NCBI GenBank assembly: GCA_947165115.1
Contig: CAMUZD010000131.1
Span: 1 to 5,583 of the forward strand
Source of the DNA: an uncultured Clostridia bacterium
GTDB taxonomy: Bacteria > Bacillota > Clostridia > Oscillospirales > Acutalibacteraceae
DNA length: 5,583 bases
Reading direction: 5' to 3'
Shown: positions 1 to 4,640 of the stretch, piece by piece
Layout of the letters: every line of letters starts with the position of its first letter
Numbering within the stretch: position 1 is the stretch's first letter
Made by a program: the position numbers and the translations under genes
The notes under the pieces: model-generated
What the model was told of the DNA's origin: nothing
Database searches by the model: none
Seen by the model: only the letters and a program-made list of their open reading frames with translations

Positions 1-57
1 TCAATCTTTTTCAAATAGTTATATTGTTATACTACATATTTTTCTGAAATACAATAT

Positions 58-91
58 AAAAAAAGCAGCCTGCATATATACTGCAGACTGC
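58..91 (-). terminator. Rho-independent terminator of the leftward isomerase/epimerase gene
   Basis: Read on the minus strand, GCAGTCTGCA (91 to 82) pairs with TGCAGGCTGC (74 to 65) as a 10-bp stem with a single G-U wobble and a 7-nt loop, followed directly by seven T residues (64 to 58). It begins 12 nt after the stop codon of the leftward gene. This is a textbook intrinsic terminator and marks the end of that transcript as a single-gene unit. On the plus strand the same hairpin is followed only by a short CTCTTTT, so activity in the other direction would be weak. Confidence 0.9.
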
Positions 92-103
92 CGCTCTTTT
101 ATC

Positions 104-928
104 TTACGGGAAGTAGACGTCGTCGGCTTCTTCAAAATCCTCGGGCATCACATATTTTTTCATGAAGTCTATCGTGAATCTTATTCCCCACTGGCCCTTG
201 GCGCCTCTCCAGTTATGGGAATGGGGCTCGATTGAGAGCATGCCGTTGTAACCCTTGATATAGAGCAGGGACATCACCGCGCTCCATTTTGTTGTGTCGA
301 GGCCTGCGGGCGAATCGTCGTAGGTGCTGCCGTTTACCTGAAGGTTGCCCTTGATATGAACATGATAGATTCTCTCGCCCCAGTCGGCGATTTCTTTGAG
401 ATAATCCGCTCTTCTGTTGATCGCGTGCGAGGTATCGTATTTGATGCCGAGTTCGGGAAGGGCCCCGAGAATATACGACCAGGCCTTCGGATCATAGACG
501 AAATTGCTCCAGTCGCAGTTATAGACCGCGATTTTTACGTTCTTATCCCTCGCGTAGTCAATCAGCGCGGAGAAATATTTTATTGCCGAATCGCAGTTCT
601 CATAGTAGCTTCTCGAATCGATATAGTTGCAGCCGGCGTTGAAGACCGGGCAGCCCACAAAAGATGCGAGGTCGATGAGATTTTTATCGTGCTGCAGGGC
701 CTCGGGGATGATTTCGCCGTTTTCGTCGATTCTCGTCATTCCCCATCTGCCGATTGAGCCGACACGAACACCGAATTCTTCGGATGCGCTCTTTATTTCC
801 TCTTTCTTTTCAAGAACTTTTGCGGAATCCACATCGTGATTGATGCAGAATTCCACTCCTTTGAGGCCGAGTCCGCTGACGGCTCTGAAGTGGTCTCTTT
901 CCCAGCCGTTGATAATTCCGAGATACAT
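104..928 (-). CDS. Sugar phosphate isomerase/epimerase-like TIM-barrel protein, substrate unknown
   Basis: This 274-residue cytosolic protein has the pattern of the xylose isomerase-like TIM-barrel (AP endonuclease 2 / IolE / tagatose 3-epimerase) superfamily. Its length is typical and there is no signal peptide. Visible landmarks are the first strand and helix with GLKGVEFC (21-28), YDTSH (164-168) with the likely metal ligand Asp165, HVHIKG (189-194) with a likely His ligand, and SIEPHSHN (232-239) with Glu234. The segment that usually carries the first metal-binding Glu reads AVYNCDWSNF (134-143), so Asn or another residue takes that place. The start at 928 is chosen because GGAGG (941-937) lies 8 nt upstream. 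A longer reading from 994 would start upstream of the predicted transcription start and has no ribosome binding site. The gene is divergent from the glycosidase operon and shares its control region, which suggests a role on the same sugar, such as epimerisation or isomerisation. The reaction is not determined; the superfamily call is firm. Confidence 0.88.
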   Translation of the reverse strand: MYLGIINGWERDHFRAVSGLGLKGVEFCINHDVDSAKVLEKKEEIKSASEEFGVRVGSIGRWGMTRIDENGEIIPEALQHDKNLIDLASFVGCPVFNAGCNYIDSRSYYENCDSAIKYFSALIDYARDKNVKIAVYNCDWSNFVYDPKAWSYILGALPELGIKYDTSHAINRRADYLKEIADWGERIYHVHIKGNLQVNGSTYDDSPAGLDTTKWSAVMSLLYIKGYNGMLSIEPHSHNWRGAKGQWGIRFTIDFMKKYVMPEDFEEADDVYFP

Positions 929-936
929 CTGCGTTA

Positions 937-941
937 CCTCC
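937..941 (-). promoter_or_regulatory. Ribosome binding site fixing the start of the leftward gene
   Basis: On the minus strand GGAGG sits 8 nt before the ATG at 928-926. It decides the start in favour of this codon over the in-frame ATG at 994, which has no comparable site and would lie inside the promoter. Confidence 0.85.
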
Positions 942-965
942 GTAAATGAAAAATATTGTAATTCA

Positions 966-994
966 ATAATAGGATAAGCGGCAATATTTGTCAA
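966..994 (-). promoter_or_regulatory. Sigma-A-type promoter for the leftward isomerase/epimerase gene
   Basis: On the minus strand a perfect -35 box TTGACA (994-989) is separated by 17 nt from TATTAT (971-966), which matches 5 of 6 positions of the -10 consensus. Transcription should begin near 959, leaving a leader of about 30 nt with GGAGG before the start codon. The -35 box shares three bases (992-994) with the palindrome at 992-1004, so a repressor bound there would be expected to block this promoter. Confidence 0.8.
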
Positions 995-1004
995 TATGAT
1001 ATTG
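992..1004. promoter_or_regulatory. Putative operator: 13-bp perfect palindrome between divergent promoters
   Basis: CAATAT-G-ATATTG is a perfect inverted repeat around the G at 998. It overlaps the last half of the leftward -35 box (989-994) and the first half of the rightward -35 box (1002-1007). A further half-site CAATAT lies at 982-987 and an ATATTG at 953-958, so there may be additional weaker sites. Position and symmetry suggest a dimeric regulator controlling both transcription units. The DNA is A/T-rich, which raises the chance of coincidental symmetry, and the cognate regulator is not in the window. Confidence 0.55.
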
Positions 1005-1030
1005 CAATTATTATTCTTTTAGTATAAAAT
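1002..1030 (+). promoter_or_regulatory. Sigma-A-type promoter for the GH31-transaldolase-reductase-isomerase operon
   Basis: TTGCAA (1002-1007, 4 of 6 matches to TTGACA) is followed after 17 nt by TAAAAT (1025-1030, 5 of 6 matches to TATAAT). Transcription would begin near 1037, giving a leader of about 26 nt to the ATG at 1063. The weaker -35 box and its overlap with the palindrome fit a regulated promoter. The A/T-rich context allows other -10 choices, for example TATAAA at 1023-1028 with a short 15-nt spacer. Confidence 0.6.
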
Positions 1031-1048
1031 AAATAAGATAAATATAAC

Positions 1049-1052
1049 GAGG
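1049..1052 (+). promoter_or_regulatory. Ribosome binding site of the GH31 gene
   Basis: GAGG lies 10 nt upstream of the ATG at 1063 and supports that start. The encoded protein then begins MIEFILKD, leaving a slightly shorter N-terminus than E. coli YihQ. Confidence 0.7.
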
Positions 1053-1062
1053 TAATCTGCGC

Positions 1063-3063
1063 ATGATTGAATTCATTCTCAAAGACAAAGACCTGAAGCT
1101 GATGCGGAACGGCAGGTGCGTTTACACCGTCTATACGGGCGGCCCTGCTCTGCGCGTCGGCTACGGCAAAAACAGCTATTCAATGACGAGAGGCAGCTTC
1201 ACGATAAAGGAAAATACCTATGTTGACAAGCCCCTCACGGTTAAAAAAATCACGCTCAACGACGGCGTGGTGGAAATCACTCTCAATGAAGGCAGGGCGG
1301 TGCTGACTCTCTCGGGTGAGCGCGTCTATGCCGAATTCAGCGGGCTCGACGCATATAACAGAATGATAATCAATCTGCCCGCGTCGGAGGATGAGCACGT
1401 TTACGGCACAGGCGAGACATTCACCGAATTCGACCTTCGCGGTCAGAAGGTCAATGTCTGGGTCGCCGAGCATCAGAACGCGAAGATGCTCTCGAAGAAA
1501 TATCTCAAAATCAAGCTCGGCATCGATATTCTGAGCAAGAAGCATAAATTCTCCGATTACGAGACCTATTACGCCCAGCCGACATTCCTCTCGAGCAAAA
1601 AATATTATTTCCATTCGCAGACGACGGCGAGATGCGAATTCGATTTCACCCATCCCGAATTCCATTCGCTCAAAATAGACAGCATCGATAATTTCACTAT
1701 CGGCTTCGGCGACACGTTTGAGGAGACCGTCTCCGATCTTTCCGCCCTTCTCGGCAGGCAGCCCGAGCTCCCCGATTGGGTTCACGACGGCGTTATTCTC
1801 GGCATTCAGGGCGGCACCGAAATAATGATGAACAAGGTGAAGAACTGCCTTGAGCGCGGAATGAACGTGACCGGCGTGTGGATTCAGGACTGGGAGGGCA
1901 GGCGCATCACCGCCTTCGGCAAACAGCTGATGTGGAACTGGGAGTGGGATAAGGAACTCTATCCCGGACTCGACAGGGCGATTGAGGAGCTGAACGCGAA
2001 GAATATCAAGGTTCTCGGCTACTGCAACCCCTTCCTCGCGATTGAGAAGCCGCTCTATAAAGAGGCGAGCGAGAAGGGATACTGCGTCAAGGATAAAGAC
2101 GGCAAGGACTATTATGTGACGATTACGACCTTCCCCGCCGCGATGGTTGATTTCACGAATCCCGAGGCGTGGGAATGGCTCAAGGGAATAATCAAGAAGA
2201 ATATGATTGAATTCGGTCTCTCGGGCTGGATGGCGGATTTCGGCGAATATCTGCCGACCGACTGCGTGCTTTACAGCGGCGAGGATGCCGAGCAGGTGCA
2301 TAACACCTGGCCCGCCAGATGGGCTCAGCTCAACCGCGAGGCGATTGAGGAGGCCGGCAAGCTCGGCGAAATCATGTTCTTCACGAGAGCGGGCCACACG
2401 GCGACCCCGAAGTATTCGACAATGATGTGGAACGGCGACAATCACGTCGATTTCTCAATTGACAACGGAATGCCCTCGGTAATACCCGCGATGCTCTCGC
2501 TCACCTGCAGCGGCTTCGGCCTGAGCCACAGCGACATCGGCGGCTACACCACCTTCGGCAAGATGAGGCGCAGCGAGGAGCTCTATATGCGCTGGTGCGA
2601 AATGAACGCTTTCTCGCCCCTCATGAGAAGCCACGAGGGCAACAATCCCGATATAAACGCGCAGTTTGACGCGAGCGAAGAGACGCTCTCGCATCAGACG
2701 AGGATGAGCAAAATCCACACCCTGCTCAAGCCCTATATACAGGGCCTTGTGAAATACAATGCCGAGACGGGCATCGGAGCCGTCAGGCCGCTCTTCTTCT
2801 ACTACGATGAAGAGAGAGCGTATAAGGAGAGCTACGAATACCTGCTCGGCAGGGATATCCTCGTCGCCCCCGTCATAAAAAAGGGCGCGGCTCTCAGGCA
2901 GGTCTGGCTGCCCGATGACGAATGGGTCGAGCTCTTCACCGGCAGGCAGCTCGGCGGCGGCCTCTATGTCGTCGAAGCTCCGATGGGGAAAATCCCCGTC
3001 TATTACAGGAAAAACGCAGACCCCGCTCTGCTTGAAATCATGAATAAAATTAAAGATATATAA
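1063..3063 (+). CDS. yihQ: GH31 alpha-glycosidase of the YihQ type, probable sulfoquinovosidase
   Basis: This 666-residue cytosolic enzyme is a glycoside hydrolase family 31 protein very close in pattern to E. coli sulfoquinovosidase YihQ, which retains configuration while freeing sulfoquinovose from sulfoquinovosyl glycerol or lipid. An N-terminal beta-sandwich (about 1-235) leads into the barrel at GRQPELPDW (231-239). The predicted nucleophile is Asp392 in GWMADFGEYLP (388-398) and the acid/base is Asp459 in MWNGDNHVD (455-463), equivalent to YihQ Asp405 and Asp472. The offset of 13 also places Gln249, Gln275, Trp291 and Tyr495 on YihQ Gln262, Gln288, Trp304 and Tyr508. The oddity is Gln288 where YihQ has the sulfonate-binding Arg301. 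No secretion signal is seen, so glycosides must be imported. It heads the operon, with the transaldolase gene 15 nt downstream. Membership of the YihQ clade is near certain; sulfoquinovose specificity is probable. The same gene is called sftG in some sulfo-transaldolase clusters. Confidence 0.9.
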   Translation: MIEFILKDKDLKLMRNGRCVYTVYTGGPALRVGYGKNSYSMTRGSFTIKENTYVDKPLTVKKITLNDGVVEITLNEGRAVLTLSGERVYAEFSGLDAYNRMIINLPASEDEHVYGTGETFTEFDLRGQKVNVWVAEHQNAKMLSKKYLKIKLGIDILSKKHKFSDYETYYAQPTFLSSKKYYFHSQTTARCEFDFTHPEFHSLKIDSIDNFTIGFGDTFEETVSDLSALLGRQPELPDWVHDGVILGIQGGTEIMMNKVKNCLERGMNVTGVWIQDWEGRRITAFGKQLMWNWEWDKELYPGLDRAIEELNAKNIKVLGYCNPFLAIEKPLYKEASEKGYCVKDKDGKDYYVTITTFPAAMVDFTNPEAWEWLKGIIKKNMIEFGLSGWMADFGEYLPTDCVLYSGEDAEQVHNTWPARWAQLNREAIEEAGKLGEIMFFTRAGHTATPKYSTMMWNGDNHVDFSIDNGMPSVIPAMLSLTCSGFGLSHSDIGGYTTFGKMRRSEELYMRWCEMNAFSPLMRSHEGNNPDINAQFDASEETLSHQTRMSKIHTLLKPYIQGLVKYNAETGIGAVRPLFFYYDEERAYKESYEYLLGRDILVAPVIKKGAALRQVWLPDDEWVELFTGRQLGGGLYVVEAPMGKIPVYYRKNADPALLEIMNKIKDI

Positions 3064-3070
3064 AGGGAGG
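3064..3070 (+). promoter_or_regulatory. Strong ribosome binding site of the transaldolase gene
   Basis: AGGGAGG starts one base after the GH31 stop codon and ends 8 nt before the ATG at 3079. It is the strongest Shine-Dalgarno match in the operon, which suggests high translation of the transaldolase. Confidence 0.85.
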
Positions 3071-3078
3071 AAAATCAA

Positions 3079-3765
3079 ATGAAGTATTTTCTTGACTCGG
3101 CAAAAATCGATGAAATCCGCGAGGCGTATGACACCTTCGGCATCGACGGAATCACTACCAATCCCAATCACATCATGAACAGCGGCAAGCCGTTCTATAC
3201 GGTTATCGCGGAGCTCGCCGATTTCGTTAAGGAAAAGGGCATAGAGGGCTGGGAGGTCTTCCCGATTTCGGTTGAAATCAATCCCCACCTCGACAACGCC
3301 GACGAAATGGTCGAAATGGCGAGAAAAATCTCCGGTATGTGCAAGAATTTCGTAATCAAGATTCCCTGCACCGAGGCGGGCATCGCCGCCGCGAGACGCC
3401 TTGAAAAAGAAGGCATACGCACTAATCTCACCCTCGTCTTCTCCGCTTCCCAGGCGCTCATCGCCGCCAAAAACGGCTCCCTCTTCGTCTCCCCGTTCAT
3501 CGGCTGGAAGGAAAACAGCGGTGAGGACTGCGTGGGCTACATCAACGATATAGTCGAAATGTACGCGAATTACGGCTTCCTCGGCGAAACTCAGATTATC
3601 TGCGCCGCGGTCAGAAACGGCAAGCAGATAGTTGACTGCGCCGTCGCGGGCGCGGACATCGTCACCGCGGGCCTTCAGGTATTCAAGGACAGCTTCTATC
3701 ATCCCTTCACCGACTACGGCCTGGCAAAATTCCAGGGCGCGTGGGATAAAACGATTACGGAGTGA
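3079..3765 (+). CDS. sftT: Small transaldolase of the FSA/TalC type, probable 6-deoxy-6-sulfofructose transaldolase
   Basis: This 228-residue protein is a class I aldolase-fold transaldolase of the short type; FSA and TalC enzymes are about 215-220 residues. The Schiff-base lysine is Lys94 in FVIKIPCTEAG (91-101). Asp6 in FLDSA (4-8) and Asn28 in TTNPN (26-30) are the other expected catalytic positions. In the sulfo-transaldolase pathway this enzyme takes 6-deoxy-6-sulfofructose and glyceraldehyde 3-phosphate to 3-sulfolactaldehyde and fructose 6-phosphate, the carbon-gaining step. Its position between a YihQ-type glycosidase and a beta-hydroxyacid dehydrogenase supports this role over the pentose phosphate pathway. 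After SPF (138-140) the sequence reads IGWKENSG, with Trp143 where ordinary transaldolases have an Arg that contacts substrate phosphate; the C-terminus GAWDKTITE also differs from TalC. Alternatives are a fructose 6-phosphate aldolase or a transaldolase for another ketose. The fold and chemistry are secure; the substrate is inferred from context. Confidence 0.87.
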   Translation: MKYFLDSAKIDEIREAYDTFGIDGITTNPNHIMNSGKPFYTVIAELADFVKEKGIEGWEVFPISVEINPHLDNADEMVEMARKISGMCKNFVIKIPCTEAGIAAARRLEKEGIRTNLTLVFSASQALIAAKNGSLFVSPFIGWKENSGEDCVGYINDIVEMYANYGFLGETQIICAAVRNGKQIVDCAVAGADIVTAGLQVFKDSFYHPFTDYGLAKFQGAWDKTITE

Positions 3766-3771
3766 TAAGAT

Positions 3772-4635
3772 ATGAAAATAGGATTTATCGGACTCGGCAT
3801 CATGGGCGAATCCATGAGCGCCAACATAGTCAAAAAGCACGATGACAAGGTCTTCGTTTCGGACCTCAACAAGGCGCAGGTCGAAAAGCTCGCCGCTCTC
3901 GGCGCCGTCCCCTGCGAAAACAATATCGAGGTCGCGAAAAACGCCGATGTGATTATCACGATGGTTCCGAAATCGGAGCACGTCAAGGGCGTTTACACCG
4001 AGCTTCTCCCCTATATTGACGAAACGAAAATCTGTATAGATATGAGCACCATCGACCCGTCAGTCTCACTCGAGTGCGCCGCGATGATTAAGGCGAAGGG
4101 CGCGCAGTGGGCGGACGCTCCTGTTGTCAAATCAAAGCCCGCCGCCATCGACGGCACTCTCGGAGTGCTTGTCGGCTGCGACGAGGAGCTCTATCCCGTA
4201 ATAAAGCCGATTCTCACCTATATGGGCTGCAATGTCATCCGTATGGGCAATAACGGTATGGGAATCACGATGAAAATCTGCCACAATACGCTCGTCGCCG
4301 AGATTCAGAACGGCGTGAACGAGACTCTCGGCCTCGCCCGCAAGCTCGGCATTTCGATTGACGATTTCGCGACTGCCGTCTCCTACGGCGGAGCGGGCAA
4401 TTTCTATCTCGAATCCCAGAAGGAAAATCTCAAGAACAATAACTGGACCACCGCCTTCTCGCTCGAAAACGAGCATAAGGACCTCGGCATAGCCCAGCGC
4501 CTCGCCGAGCAGGTCGGTCTGCCGATGCCCGGACTTCAGAACTGCAAGGCAGTCTTTGACAAAGGCATGGAAATGGGTATGGGCAAGGGCGACTTCCGCG
4601 CCACTTATAAAATAGTCAACGGCATAGAGGATTGA
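3772..4635 (+). CDS. NAD(H)-dependent beta-hydroxyacid dehydrogenase family reductase, probable 3-sulfolactaldehyde reductase
   Basis: This 287-residue protein is a complete member of the 3-hydroxyisobutyrate dehydrogenase family, the family of E. coli YihU. An N-terminal Rossmann domain carries GLGIMG (7-12). Asp31 in VSDLN (29-33) at the end of the second strand suggests NAD(H) rather than NADP(H). IDMSTIDP (89-96) and DAPVVKSK (115-122) form the substrate-binding loop region. Lys168 in MKICHN (167-172) is the expected catalytic lysine and HKDLGIA (235-241) is the conserved C-terminal motif. In context it would reduce 3-sulfolactaldehyde to 2,3-dihydroxypropane-1-sulfonate, regenerating NAD+ during fermentation. 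Residues equivalent to the YihU sulfonate contacts are Lys120, His171 and Val175 instead of Arg, Asn and Ser. A GGAG (3759-3762) overlapping the transaldolase stop region supports the start; the gap to the previous gene is 6 nt. Other possibilities are tartronate semialdehyde or succinic semialdehyde reduction. The family is certain, the substrate moderate. Confidence 0.87.
   Translation: MKIGFIGLGIMGESMSANIVKKHDDKVFVSDLNKAQVEKLAALGAVPCENNIEVAKNADVIITMVPKSEHVKGVYTELLPYIDETKICIDMSTIDPSVSLECAAMIKAKGAQWADAPVVKSKPAAIDGTLGVLVGCDEELYPVIKPILTYMGCNVIRMGNNGMGITMKICHNTLVAEIQNGVNETLGLARKLGISIDDFATAVSYGGAGNFYLESQKENLKNNNWTTAFSLENEHKDLGIAQRLAEQVGLPMPGLQNCKAVFDKGMEMGMGKGDFRATYKIVNGIED
4626..4630 (+). promoter_or_regulatory. 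Ribosome binding site of the isomerase gene, inside the preceding gene
   Basis: AGAGG lies within the last codons of the reductase gene and 10 nt before the ATG at 4641, only 5 nt after the reductase stop codon. It decides the start of the truncated last gene and suggests translational coupling to the reductase. Confidence 0.7.
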
Positions 4636-4640
4636 TAATT

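Noticed and set aside
26..54. Possible leftward promoter: TTGTAT (54-49), 17-nt spacer, TATAAC (31-26) on the minus strand
   Set aside because: The -35 box matches only 3 of 6 positions, the region is very A/T-rich so such hits arise by chance, and no downstream gene is visible to the left.
934..1055. Inverted repeat TTACCTC (934-940) and GAGGTAA (1049-1055) flanking the divergent region
   Set aside because: Both arms are the Shine-Dalgarno regions of the two divergent genes, so the symmetry follows from function and is not evidence of a separate element.
1180..2445. A 421-codon open frame on the minus strand inside the GH31 gene
   Set aside because: It lies fully antisense to a strongly conserved gene, has no recognisable domain, and its length is explained by codon bias of the sense gene.
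2455..3981. A 508-codon minus-strand open frame spanning three plus-strand genes
   Set aside because: It is antisense to the GH31 end, the transaldolase and the reductase start, all with intact family motifs. Its sequence is rich in low-complexity Asp/Glu/Val/Ala typical of shadow frames.
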